DNA of 64,000 nucleotides from the NCBI RefSeq assembly GCF_004101245.1, contig NZ_SCIN01000001.1, positions 1,352,546-1,416,545 of the forward strand, in the 5' to 3' direction. The first letter of the stretch is position 1. The number at the start of each line of letters is the position of its first letter. The position numbers were made by a program, and so were the translations under genes. Below the pieces are notes generated by a model. The model made no database searches. It was not told the DNA's origin and saw only the letters and a list, made by a program, of their open reading frames with translations. This document shows, piece after piece, positions 8,527 to 24,604 of this stretch. Source of the DNA: Sphingomonas sp. UV9 (GTDB taxonomy: Bacteria > Pseudomonadota > Alphaproteobacteria > Sphingomonadales > Sphingomonadaceae).

Positions 8527-9276
8527 ATGTTGCACCGTATAGTTGCCCTTGTGCTGGTCCTGGCACCGACCGTCGCCGAGGCACAAATGTGCGAAGGCCA
8601 GAGCGCCGCGATCAGCGCCGATGGCCGTGCGTTCGGACATCTTCCCTACGGTGATGCCGCGGAAACCGAACTCGTCACGCTGCCGTCATACTATTCGGTG
8701 GGCAACCCGTGCGTCGTCCGCGCGGACATGCTGCCCGACCTGTTGCGCCTGTTCGCGGCGGCGCAGGGCGATCCGTCGGTCATGGGGCAGTTGAAAGCGC
8801 TGTCGTGCCAGCGCTCGATCGCCCGGCAGCGCGCGGTATTCTGCCGCGGCGGCGGCAGCGATCCTGCCGACCGCGCAATCTCGGTCGCGCCCCCTGGCTA
8901 TAGCGAGCACTCGACCGGTTACGCGCTCGACTTCGCGGTCCGCCCGGCGAACGGGTGTCCCGATGCGGAAGCGTGCATGGCGGCAACCCCTGCCGCGCGC
9001 TGGCTGCGCAAGAATGCGCCGCGCTTCGGGTTCGAACAGAGCTTCCCGGGTGGTAACAAGCAGCACGTCAAATGGGAGCCGTGGCACTGGCGCTGGGTAG
9101 GCGCGACCGCGGATGCGCCGGGCGCGGCCAAGGCGCGCTTCGTGTTCGCGCGGGCCCGATCGCTCTATCCGGCGAACCCAGCGGTGCAGCCGCTCGTCTT
9201 GAAGATCATAGCGCAGCCACCGCTACCGACGCCGACCGCGCCCCCGGCCACCACGAAGAAGAAGCGGCGACGCTAG
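8527..9276 (+). CDS. Secreted M15-family D-Ala-D-Ala carboxypeptidase (VanY-like)
   Basis: 249 residues with a signal peptide (LVLVLAPTVAEAQ, cleavage near residue 20), so periplasmic. The zinc-peptidase signature is complete: EHSTGYALDF matches the SxHxxGxAxD motif that supplies a His and an Asp ligand, and WEPWHWRW matches the E-x-x-H-W motif that supplies the catalytic Glu and last His. Four cysteines could form disulfides. The C-terminus is a Pro/Thr-rich stretch ending KKKRRR. These enzymes trim peptidoglycan stem peptides; substrate preference cannot be read. The gene diverges from the RluA-type gene with only 47 bp between the starts, so promoters must overlap. Confidence 0.88.
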   Translation: MLHRIVALVLVLAPTVAEAQMCEGQSAAISADGRAFGHLPYGDAAETELVTLPSYYSVGNPCVVRADMLPDLLRLFAAAQGDPSVMGQLKALSCQRSIARQRAVFCRGGGSDPADRAISVAPPGYSEHSTGYALDFAVRPANGCPDAEACMAATPAARWLRKNAPRFGFEQSFPGGNKQHVKWEPWHWRWVGATADAPGAAKARFVFARARSLYPANPAVQPLVLKIIAQPPLPTPTAPPATTKKKRRR

Positions 9277-9301
9277 CCGCGATCGGCGAAGTTCTCCCCG
9301 A

Positions 9302-9775
9302 TCAGTGCAGCACCAAGCTACCGGCCGGCATCACGCCGTCCTGCAACGCATGATCGTACAGCAGCTTCGTCTCCAGCTTTACCTGCTCCTGCAGCCGGTT
9401 CATCATCGACTCGGCCTGGATCCCGAACAGCTTCCAGTCGCCCGGCCCGATCACCGGCAGCCAGCGACCGATGAACGCCTTCCAGTCCGAACGGAGGATA
9501 TCGAGATCCTCTTCCATCATCGCAATCGTGTCGGACGAGCAGCGCGCCTCCATCGCGACCGCGGTGCGATCGATCACTTCGTCCTCGACCTTGAGGTGGT
9601 CGGCCACCGAAACGGCCAGCTCGATAAGCTTGCGCGATGCTAAACCACTCTCGGCGCTAGACTTTTGTGAAAGTGCTGCGAGTATCGCGCATTGATCCGC
9701 GATGCGTTCATGGTCGTCGATCAACCGCACCCAGTTTGCCCGATCCTGGTCCGATACTGGTTTCATATCGTTCAT
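9302..9775 (-). CDS. Hemerythrin-like (HHE) domain protein
   Basis: 157 residues, mostly helical. The pattern fits a hemerythrin-type four-helix bundle: DDHERIADQ, SVADHLKVEDEVID with H-x-x-x-E spacing, and KLLYDHAL near the end, each giving candidate iron ligands. Such proteins bind O2, NO or sense redox state in bacteria. The start at 9775 is preferred because GAGGGCGG lies directly upstream on the coding strand; another in-frame start lies 24 nt earlier. It is convergent with the M15 peptidase gene and divergent from the rpoB leader. The ligand set is less regular than in textbook hemerythrins, so iron binding is probable rather than certain. Confidence 0.7.
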   Translation of the reverse strand: MNDMKPVSDQDRANWVRLIDDHERIADQCAILAALSQKSSAESGLASRKLIELAVSVADHLKVEDEVIDRTAVAMEARCSSDTIAMMEEDLDILRSDWKAFIGRWLPVIGPGDWKLFGIQAESMMNRLQEQVKLETKLLYDHALQDGVMPAGSLVLH

Positions 9776-9941
9776 TCCGCCCTCAACTGTACCGAACATA
9801 CGATCGAACTCTCGTGAAGGATGCGCCTAGTGCTATCGACAGTCTCTGATCTATAGTATTTTCGACAGCCTGGATGAGGGATATCGACCCCTTGCGCGGT
9901 TTCGATCGGCGCTCGATCGGGACCGGATCGGCGCTCGGCCT

Positions 9942-9983
9942 ACGGGAGCTCCCGTTGACAAGACGCCGCCGCGCACCTAAATC
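9942..9983 (+). promoter_or_regulatory. Putative rpoB promoter with a palindrome on the -35 box
   Basis: TTGACA at 9955-9960 is followed, after a 17-nt spacer, by TAAATC at 9978-9983, a credible sigma-70-type promoter reading toward rpoB. The perfect 14-bp palindrome ACGGGAGCTCCCGT at 9942-9955 shares its last base with the -35 box, a position suited to a regulator. The leader to the rpoB start would be about 210 nt. The rest of the 423-bp gap upstream of rpoB shows only the hairpin described next and two CGTCAGTTTT direct repeats near 10150-10180. Confidence 0.55.
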
Positions 9984-10068
9984 CCCCTCTCACCACAGCA
10001 TCCGGGAAATGACAGGCCGTCGCGCAGCGTGTCGATCGTATTGGATACCGAGGTTTCATACGCTGGAA

Positions 10069-10098
10069 GCCGCCGCACCTGATGCGCGCGGCCTTTTT
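10069..10098 (+). terminator. Terminator/attenuator-like hairpin in the rpoB leader
   Basis: GCCGCCGC (10069-10076) pairs with GCG-C-GCGGC (10084-10092, one bulged C) around a 7-nt loop and is followed by CTTTTT. This is an intrinsic-terminator shape located about 85 nt downstream of the proposed promoter start and 100 nt before rpoB. It may attenuate rpoBC or end an upstream short transcript. Confidence 0.6.
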
Positions 10099-10198
10099 GC
10101 GTTAGCGTGCGTCTCGTTTGGGGGTTCCCAGACACGAATTTACGGCCGACGCGTCAGTTTTGTGCTGACCCGTCAGTTTTATAGGGCGAATTAAACCT

Positions 10199-14378
<4,180 letters not shown>

Positions 14379-14380
<2 letters not shown>

Positions 14381-14469
14381 ATTTACGGCTAGTGTGGCGG
14401 AAATGGTAGACGCACGACGGAGTGGTCGAGGATGCAGGTTCGAAACCTGCCGCTAGCCAACGTAAATTT
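14379..14469 (+). ncRNA. tRNA-Leu-like element clamped by a 9-bp helix between rpoB and rpoC
   Basis: The core folds as a tRNA. The acceptor stem is GCTAGTG (14388-14394) with CGCTAGC (14451-14457). The class II, tRNA-Leu-style D arm is TGGCGGAAATGGTAGACGCA (14395-14414). A perfect T arm GCAGG-TTCGAAA-CCTGC spans 14434-14450. The anticodon arm is abnormal: a 4-bp stem CGAC/GTCG with the 6-nt loop GGAGTG, no U33 and no clear anticodon, and the long variable arm of tRNA-Leu is missing. No CCA follows; the bases are CAA. Outside it, AAATTTACG (14379-14387, overlapping the rpoB stop codon) is perfectly complementary to CGTAAATTT (14461-14469). A further AAATTT at 14476-14481 could pair alternatively. 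It is probably not a decoding tRNA; a processing or regulatory structure in the rpoBC mRNA is likely. Confidence 0.75.
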
Positions 14470-14503
14470 CGCAGGAAATTTTCTCCCAAACGGGAACTGA
14501 AAT

Positions 14504-18790
<4,287 letters not shown>

Positions 18791-18832
18791 TCGGGCCGGG
18801 GGCATCGCACCCTTCAGGTATTGGCGCTGAAA

Positions 18833-18870
18833 GGCCGCCGTCCGGGATACCGGGCGGCGGCCTTTTCTTT
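18833..18870 (+). terminator. Intrinsic terminator of the rpoBC operon
   Basis: A 13-bp stem, GGCCGCCGTCCGG (18833-18845) with CCGGGCGGCGGCC (18850-18862), has one G-U pair, a GATA tetraloop and the tail TTTTCTTTT. It is the clearest terminator in the window. Confidence 0.93.
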
Positions 18871-18983
18871 TGCGATGTCGCCGGGCGAACCAGCCCCCCC
18901 CACCCCTCCCGGCAGATGAACTCTTGGTCATCAGGTCGCTGGCGTGTTGCGGGGCGGGCGCGGGGAGGCTAGGCGAACGGCCG

Positions 18984-19772
18984 ATGCGGTCGGCGTACCA
19001 TCCTTCGTCGAGCGAGACGCGCGCTTCCACGCGACGCCGCGGTGCCGCGTTCGTGCTGACGGTGATCGCGCACATCCTGATCATCCTGCTGCTGTTGCGG
19101 CTGGCCCCCTCGGCGGTCGTCAAGCCGGAGGAACCGCGCGATCCTGTGACGTTCCAGATGGCGCCCGATCAGAGCACGCCGACCCCGGCCAAGCGGACGC
19201 CGTCGCCGACCAAGCAGAAGCGCGCCAGCGGTGGCTCGCCGCAGCGGGCCGCGCCGCGCGCCGCCTCCGCGCAGGCACCCCCTGCCCCGCCGAAGTCTCC
19301 GCCCCCGCTGCCGATCAAGATGCTGGGCGGGATGGAGATGTTCGACGCCGCCGATATCTCCAAGATGCCCGCGCATCCCGAAGACCAGCTCGCCGGGGGA
19401 GATGGCGGGAGCGGGTCGGGGAAGGGTCAGGACAGCGGTTCGGCCTATGGTCCCGGCGAAGGGCCGGGCGGTCAGCGGCTGTACAATGCCGAATGGTACC
19501 GCGAGCCCACCCATGCCGAACTCGCCGAATTCCTGCCCAACGGCGCGCCACCGGGTGGCTGGGCGTTGATCGCCTGCAAGACGATCCCGAACTATCAGGT
19601 CGAGAATTGCCGGTCGCTCGGTGAATCCCCGATCGGGTCCGGACTGTCGCGGGCGATGCGGCAGAGCGCGTGGCAGTTCCGCATCCGCCCGCCCCGCGTC
19701 GGCGGCAAGCCGATGATCGGCGCCTGGGTCAAGATCCGGATCGACTTCACGCAGGGCGGCGACAAGAAATAA
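18984..19772 (+). CDS. TonB-like energy-transducer family protein
   Basis: About 262 residues with the layout of TonB: a short cytoplasmic Arg-rich N-terminus, one membrane anchor (AFVLTVIAHILIILLLLRLA, near residues 21-40), a long Pro/Ala/Lys-rich periplasmic spacer, and a C-terminal domain (YQVENCRSLGESP onward to WVKIRIDF) resembling the TonB C-terminal fold. TonB links the inner-membrane proton gradient to outer-membrane receptors, of which two are encoded in this window. There are no neighbouring exbB/exbD genes. The C-terminal domain is divergent, so it may be a specialised paralogue. The frame is open from 18870, but that stretch follows the rpoC terminator directly and is not protein-like, so the ATG at 18984 is preferred. 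Confidence 0.65.
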   Translation: MRSAYHPSSSETRASTRRRGAAFVLTVIAHILIILLLLRLAPSAVVKPEEPRDPVTFQMAPDQSTPTPAKRTPSPTKQKRASGGSPQRAAPRAASAQAPPAPPKSPPPLPIKMLGGMEMFDAADISKMPAHPEDQLAGGDGGSGSGKGQDSGSAYGPGEGPGGQRLYNAEWYREPTHAELAEFLPNGAPPGGWALIACKTIPNYQVENCRSLGESPIGSGLSRAMRQSAWQFRIRPPRVGGKPMIGAWVKIRIDFTQGGDKK

Positions 19773-19813
19773 GGGCCCGACACGGACCATTCCGCAGAAA
19801 TATCGGCGCAACC

Positions 19814-20221
19814 ATGGATATCCGCACCGACTCTGGGCATTTTCATCCCATGACGATCGATCCGAGCGACAAACCGCCCTCGCTTGCCCGTGCAACGCGG
19901 ACGAGCGTGATGTTGAATGCGGACGTGTTTCGCGTCGACCGCGACGGGGCCAGCCAGCACCGCGTCACCAACATATCGGAAAGCGGCCTCTGCATCGCGC
20001 AGGCGGGAGACTTTGCAGCGGGCACCGTCGTGGTCGTCGCCGTGGGATCGATCGCGCCGACCGCCGCCAACGTGGTCTGGGTCAGGAGCGGGCTGGCGGG
20101 GCTGGCATTCCGGACGGCGATCGACGTCGCCGTGGCGCGGCGCCGCAGGGCCGCCAGCGACACGCTGCGCCCGCCCGCCGCCGGCTGGCTCGCCGAACTC
20201 AACAGCCCCTATAAAAGCTGA
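19814..20221 (+). CDS. PilZ-domain protein
   Basis: 135 residues. The C-terminal part reads as a PilZ domain: VTNISESGLCIAQ corresponds to the (D/N)xSxxG element, followed by strands ending VVWVRSGLAGLAFR. The N-terminal RxxxR element is only partly visible (ARATRTSVMLNADVFRVDR), so binding of cyclic di-GMP is uncertain; many alphaproteobacterial PilZ proteins have lost it. The start is ambiguous between 19814 and an ATG at 19850. It converges on the metallophosphoesterase gene, with stops almost touching. Confidence 0.65.
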   Translation: MDIRTDSGHFHPMTIDPSDKPPSLARATRTSVMLNADVFRVDRDGASQHRVTNISESGLCIAQAGDFAAGTVVVVAVGSIAPTAANVVWVRSGLAGLAFRTAIDVAVARRRRAASDTLRPPAAGWLAELNSPYKS

Positions 20222-20222
20222 C

Positions 20223-20969
20223 CTACCGGGTCCGCGGTATCGTCTCGAACCGCCCGTCCTTGACGCGGATTTCGTTGAACGCCGGCGGACTGCCCCGCGT
20301 ACGCTTCGACAAGGTGCCCGCGCCGATCATCCGGATCGTCCGCCCTTCGCGTTCGATGGGAATGTCGAACGGATCGTGGACGTGCCCCGACAGCACCGCG
20401 TGCGCGCCGGCCTCGGCGAGTGCCGACAGGGCCGCATCGCCGTGACGAGTCTTCGCGGTGCCCGTCGTGCCCCCCTCGATGAGGGGATGATGCGCGCCGA
20501 TGAAGATCAGATTGTCTTTCGGCGTGTCCGCGATGATCGCCAGCGCGCGCTTGAGCGAACCGGGACTCACCCGCCCCTTCGACCAGTTCCACCGCCATTG
20601 CGCCCGCGCGGTCGTCTTCAGCGGCACCACCGTCAGGCCGGGAAGCTCCAAGGGCCGCTCGATCATCTGCTCGACGGCGGCATAGCGTTGATAGGGTGAG
20701 AACAACCGCCGGAACGGGTCCCAGTAATAGGGAATGTCGTGGTTGCCGACTTCCAGCGTCACCGGCACGCCGAGCGACCGCAACCAGTCGCCGCCCTGCT
20801 GGAACTCGGTCTTGGTCGCGCGCATCGTCAGGTCGCCGGTCATGATGACCGCGTCGGGTTTTTCCTCCGCGACGCGCTCGGAGAACCACGCGATCGCAGC
20901 CGGGTCCTCCGCGCCGAAATGGACGTCGCTGACGTGGAACAGCTTCAGTGTATGGGCCCCCGTCGCCAT
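20223..20969 (-). CDS. Calcineurin-type metallophosphoesterase
   Basis: 248 residues, cytoplasmic. All motifs of the two-metal phosphoesterase fold are present in order: SDVHFG, GDLTM, GNHD, a GAHHPL segment and GHVHDPFD. It probably hydrolyses a phosphodiester or phosphomonoester, but the substrate cannot be told; the closest shape is the cyclic-nucleotide phosphodiesterase-like group. It starts one base after the stop of the catalase-like gene on the same strand, so the two are an operon driven by the stress-type promoter upstream of that gene. Confidence 0.88.
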   Translation of the reverse strand: MATGAHTLKLFHVSDVHFGAEDPAAIAWFSERVAEEKPDAVIMTGDLTMRATKTEFQQGGDWLRSLGVPVTLEVGNHDIPYYWDPFRRLFSPYQRYAAVEQMIERPLELPGLTVVPLKTTARAQWRWNWSKGRVSPGSLKRALAIIADTPKDNLIFIGAHHPLIEGGTTGTAKTRHGDAALSALAEAGAHAVLSGHVHDPFDIPIEREGRTIRMIGAGTLSKRTRGSPPAFNEIRVKDGRFETIPRTR

Positions 20970-20970
20970 G

Positions 20971-22065
20971 TCAGGCGAGCTCGGACAGCTTGGTCGGCTG
21001 GTGCATCGGGCAGCCGTTGAAATTACCGCGGAAGCTTGCCGACTGCTTGTAGGTATCCTTGCGCACGCGGTTCACCCCGCCGAGCGGCTGGTGCGCGGTG
21101 ATCCCGTGCCAGATGCTGTACGACAGTGCGTCGTCGGTATGATCGGTGACGCCCTGCTCCCATGAAAGCTGTGTCGGCACGTCGAGCGTGGCGACCGTCA
21201 CGAACGGGCTCTCCGCCTCGTCCCAGACCACCGACGCGTCCTCGATCGGCATCGTTTCGAGATCGGTGTTCAGCTGCACGCGGAACTCCCATTTGCCGCC
21301 ATGCTCGACCAGCTCCTCGCGGACGACTTCGCGCAGCGCGTCCGGGCGCGCGGTGATGTCGACCAGATCGCCGGTCAGCCGCGTCAGTTCCGGCGATACC
21401 GGGAACAGCGCGACCTTCGCGATATAGTCGCCGAAACGGAACGGCGTCTGCGAATAATAGGTCTCGCCGAGCGGATGGACGGGCTTGGCGCCACCGAGCG
21501 TGGTCAGCGTCGCCGACTTGCCGCCGACCGCTTCGAGCGCGGACTCGACGACACGGAAGGTGGCCGACATCGCCTTCTTCACGCCCTCGAACCGATCGGT
21601 CGTCTTCGCCAGCAGCTTCAGGTTCTTGGCAAAGGCCTTGGGGTCCGCCGCGGAGAAGGCCGGGCCGTTGACCATGATGAAGTCCTGCGTCGTGTCGCCC
21701 TCGGATCCCGGCAGGCGAGCGCCCTCGACGTCGAGAATCTTCAGCGCGAGGCCGCGCGGCAGGCTGATGCTGTCGTCAAGGATATCGCCGGCGTTGGTCG
21801 AGATCCGGATGATCGCTTCATGCTGGCCCGGCGTTGCGAAGATACCCTGCGCGAGTTCGGGCGGCAGGCCATCGGCGACGGTGAAAGTGCCGCGCGCGAT
21901 GCCGTGCGCCTTGGCGTGGACCGACCGGACCGCATGGCCGTAATCCTCCGAGGTGGTCTCCAGTATCTCCTGGAACGAGTCCTTCATGCTCTGCAGCGTC
22001 TCCTGCTCGTCGGGTGCGATCGTTTCGACCGACGGATCGAACCGCACGGGGTTGGTGCTGGGCAT
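20971..22065 (-). CDS. Catalase-like haem protein (small y4iL-type)
   Basis: 364 residues, shorter than classical catalases (about 480 or more). It keeps the catalase core: an N-terminal VHAKAHGIARGTFTV corresponds to the active-site His strand, RISTNAGDILDD to the following beta-barrel, and DFIMVNGPAF to the conserved Asn region. The C-terminal NADPH-binding region of large catalases is absent. Members are often annotated as catalase family proteins, with peroxidase or peroxygenase activity suspected. The C-terminal FNGCPMHQP contains a Cys and a His. It leads an operon with the metallophosphoesterase, and an EcfG-like promoter lies 30 bp upstream, fitting a general stress role. Confidence 0.8.
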   Translation of the reverse strand: MPSTNPVRFDPSVETIAPDEQETLQSMKDSFQEILETTSEDYGHAVRSVHAKAHGIARGTFTVADGLPPELAQGIFATPGQHEAIIRISTNAGDILDDSISLPRGLALKILDVEGARLPGSEGDTTQDFIMVNGPAFSAADPKAFAKNLKLLAKTTDRFEGVKKAMSATFRVVESALEAVGGKSATLTTLGGAKPVHPLGETYYSQTPFRFGDYIAKVALFPVSPELTRLTGDLVDITARPDALREVVREELVEHGGKWEFRVQLNTDLETMPIEDASVVWDEAESPFVTVATLDVPTQLSWEQGVTDHTDDALSYSIWHGITAHQPLGGVNRVRKDTYKQSASFRGNFNGCPMHQPTKLSELA

Positions 22066-22094
22066 TGGGGTATCTCCGGTTAGTGCCTAGCCGT

Positions 22095-22119
22095 AACCCG
22101 TCGACCCGACAGACGTTCC
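22095..22119 (-). promoter_or_regulatory. EcfG-type general stress promoter candidate
   Basis: On the minus strand GGAAC (22119-22115) is followed after 16 nt by GGTT (22098-22095). Alphaproteobacterial EcfG promoters have the consensus GGAAC-N16/17-CGTT, so there is one mismatch. The transcript would start about 22 nt before the catalase-like gene, a sensible 5' UTR. Confidence 0.5.
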
Positions 22120-22190
22120 GGGTCGGTTGCCTCGGCCGATCGTTGCAATGCCGGCGTCCCACGTCGATGTAGTCGGGCAAAGGAGCCACC

Positions 22191-22865
22191 ATGCACATTC
22201 CCACGATCACCGCCCCGACCGTCGCCATCGCCGGCTCGACCGATCGCTTCCCGGTCCGCCGGATTTTCTGCGTCGGCCAGAATTATGCCGATCACGCGCG
22301 CGAGATGGGCTCCGACCCCGACCGGCAGGAACCGTTCTTCTTCTCGAAGCCTGCCGACGCGGTCGTGGAGAATGGCAGCGCCCTGCCCTTCCCGCCGCAG
22401 ACCGAAGACCTGCATCACGAAGTCGAACTGGTCGTCGCGCTCGGCAACGGCGGCAAGGACGTCGCGGTCGAGGATGCGGCGGCGATGATCTTCGGCGCGG
22501 GCGTCGGCATCGACCTGACCCGGCGCGACCTCCAGGCGGCGGCGAAGAAGGCCGGGCGGCCGTGGGACATGGCGAAGGGCTTCGATCGCTCCGCGCCGGT
22601 CGCCGCGCTGACGCCGGGCGTCCCCGCCGCCGCCGGCAGCATCGCGCTCGCGATCGACGGCGAGACGCGCCAGTCGGGCGACCTGTCGATGATGATCTGG
22701 AGCGTGCCCGAAATCATCGCGACGCTGTCGACCTTCGTCGAGCTGGCCCCCGGCGATCTGATCTTCACCGGCACCCCTGCCGGCGTCGGGCCGATCCGGC
22801 GCGGACAAGCCGTGCGGGCGACGGTCGACGGGTTCGAACCGCTCGAGGTGACATTCACCGCCTGA
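22191..22865 (+). CDS. Fumarylacetoacetate hydrolase (FAH) family protein
   Basis: 224 residues, the small single-domain form. The signature RRIFCVGQNYADHAREMG opens the domain, the metal-binding acidic pair is in HHEVELVVAL, and GDLIFTGTPAGVGP closes the active site; FAKPADA-like substrate-loop residues (FSKPADAVVENG) are present. Such enzymes hydrolyse or decarboxylate 2,4-diketoacids with Mg2+ or Mn2+, for example fumarylpyruvate or oxaloacetate. An AAAGGAG ribosome-binding site precedes the ATG. The gene is followed after 42 bp by an OFA-type transporter gene, so uptake and breakdown of a small dicarboxylate or ketoacid is a reasonable guess, not shown by sequence. Confidence 0.87.
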   Translation: MHIPTITAPTVAIAGSTDRFPVRRIFCVGQNYADHAREMGSDPDRQEPFFFSKPADAVVENGSALPFPPQTEDLHHEVELVVALGNGGKDVAVEDAAAMIFGAGVGIDLTRRDLQAAAKKAGRPWDMAKGFDRSAPVAALTPGVPAAAGSIALAIDGETRQSGDLSMMIWSVPEIIATLSTFVELAPGDLIFTGTPAGVGPIRRGQAVRATVDGFEPLEVTFTA

Positions 22866-22907
22866 TCGGCCATCGTCCCCGAATATAAGCGGATAAACGG
22901 GGACGGC

Positions 22908-24545
22908 ATGGCTGACACGGGCGAGTATGGTGAACGGGACGCGGGCGCGGACGGCTTTCTCAGCCGGGCGCGCACGGTTGCCGGACCGGGTTTCAACCGC
23001 TGGCTGGTGCCGCCCTGCGCGCTCGCGATCCACCTGTGCATCGGCATGGCGTACGGGTTCAGCGTGTTCTGGCTGCCCTTGTCGCGCGCGATCGGGATTT
23101 CCGATCCGGTCGTCTGCGCCAATCTCTCGCTCGTCGGCGCACTGACCACGACGACCTGCGACTGGCGGGTGAGCGATCTCGTCTGGACGTACACGCTGTT
23201 CTTCGTCGTGCTCGGCGCAGCCGCCGCGATCTGGGGCGGCTGGCTAGAACGCGCGGGGCCCCGGAAAGCCGGCGTCGTCGCCGCGTTCTGCTGGTGCGGC
23301 GGCATGGGTATCGCCGCGATCGGCGTGTCGATGCACCAGCTCTGGCTGATCTGGATCGGCTCGGGCGTGATCGGCGGGATCGGGCTGGGGCTCGGCTACA
23401 TCTCGCCCGTCTCGACGCTGATCAAATGGTTTCCCGATCGACGCGGCATGGCGACCGGCATGGCGATCATGGGCTTTGGCGGCGGCGCGATGATCGGCGG
23501 ACCGCTTGCCGACCTGCTGATGAAGCATTTCGCCAGCCCCACCGGCGTCGGCGTGTGGCAGACGTTCCTGGTCCTCGCGAGCGTCTATTTCGTATTTATG
23601 ATGGCCGGCGCGATCGGCTACCGCGTGCCTGCCGAAGGTTGGGCACCGGCGGGCTGGACCCCACCGACATCGGCCAAGGCGTCGATCAGCCGCTTCAACG
23701 TCGCCTTGTCGAACGCGCACCGCACGCCGCAATTCTGGCTGGTGTGGCTGGTGCTGTTCTTCAACGTCTCCGCCTCGATCGGGATCATCGGCATCGCCTC
23801 GCCGATGTTGCAGGAGCTGTTCGGCGGCCGCCTGATCGACGCGCCCGGCGTGTTGTTCACCGCGTTCGACGACGACCAGAAAAAGGCGGCAGCGGCGGTC
23901 GGCGCAGGGTTCGTCGGCGCGATCAGCCTGTTCAACATCGGCGGACGGTTCTTCTGGGCATGGCTGTCCGACCGGATCGGGCGCAAGCCGATGTTCGCGA
24001 CCATCCTCGTCGCGGGCGCACTGCTCTACGGTCTCGCGGCACCGGCACTGGCGGGCACGACGCTCGGCCTGTTCATCCTCGTCTTCTGCATCCTCGCCTC
24101 GATGTACGGCGGCGGGTTCGCGACCGCGCCGGCATATCTCGCCGACCTTTTCGGGACGAAATATGTCGGCGCGATCCATGGCCGGTTGCTGACCGCGTGG
24201 TCGACCGCGGGCGTGGTCGGGCCGTTGCTCGTCGCGAACATGCGGGACCGCGCGATCGCGGCGGGCGTGCCGCGTGGCGATATCTATCCGCCGATCTTCT
24301 GGGTGCTGGCGGCGATGCTGGTCGCCGGGTTCGTCGCGAACCTGTTCGTCCGGCCGGTCGCGGCGAAATTCCACATGCCCGCGGACGACAGGCCGGTCGC
24401 GGTCGAGACAGTGGCGGGCGGTGGGACGGTCGCGGCGGAAGGCAGCACCTCGCCGGTGGTCGTGTTCGCTTGGCTCGCGGTCGGGCTGCCGATCCTCTGG
24501 GGGATCTACATGACGCTGTCGAAGGCGTTGATCCTGCTCAAGTAA
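22908..24545 (+). CDS. OFA-family MFS transporter (oxalate/formate antiporter-like)
   Basis: 545 residues with at least twelve hydrophobic segments. The first helix region GMAYGFSVFWLPLSRAIG matches the OFA group, whose best-known member is the oxalate:formate antiporter OxlT. The MFS signature between helices 2 and 3 is in WFPDRRGMATGMAIMGFG, and the second half repeats it as RFFWAWLSDRIGRKP. The C-terminus is extended, with an extra hydrophobic hairpin (FAWLAVGLPILWGIYMTL) ending in a Lys. Proximity to the FAH-family gene suggests transport of a carboxylate. Substrate and direction cannot be read. Confidence 0.85.
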   Translation: MADTGEYGERDAGADGFLSRARTVAGPGFNRWLVPPCALAIHLCIGMAYGFSVFWLPLSRAIGISDPVVCANLSLVGALTTTTCDWRVSDLVWTYTLFFVVLGAAAAIWGGWLERAGPRKAGVVAAFCWCGGMGIAAIGVSMHQLWLIWIGSGVIGGIGLGLGYISPVSTLIKWFPDRRGMATGMAIMGFGGGAMIGGPLADLLMKHFASPTGVGVWQTFLVLASVYFVFMMAGAIGYRVPAEGWAPAGWTPPTSAKASISRFNVALSNAHRTPQFWLVWLVLFFNVSASIGIIGIASPMLQELFGGRLIDAPGVLFTAFDDDQKKAAAAVGAGFVGAISLFNIGGRFFWAWLSDRIGRKPMFATILVAGALLYGLAAPALAGTTLGLFILVFCILASMYGGGFATAPAYLADLFGTKYVGAIHGRLLTAWSTAGVVGPLLVANMRDRAIAAGVPRGDIYPPIFWVLAAMLVAGFVANLFVRPVAAKFHMPADDRPVAVETVAGGGTVAAEGSTSPVVVFAWLAVGLPILWGIYMTLSKALILLK

Positions 24546-24604
24546 CGCGCAACCGGGTCGGTCGGCCATCGGTTGCCCCTGCTTACCCCAGACAGGAGCA
24601 CCCC

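Noticed and set aside
9874..10194. A 106-codon open frame in the rpoB leader
   Set aside because: It covers the promoter, palindrome and terminator-like hairpin, has no ribosome-binding site and no family-like sequence.
14388..14458. A functional tRNA-Leu gene
   Set aside because: There is no proper anticodon loop, no long variable arm and no CCA; only the D arm, T arm and acceptor are tRNA-like.
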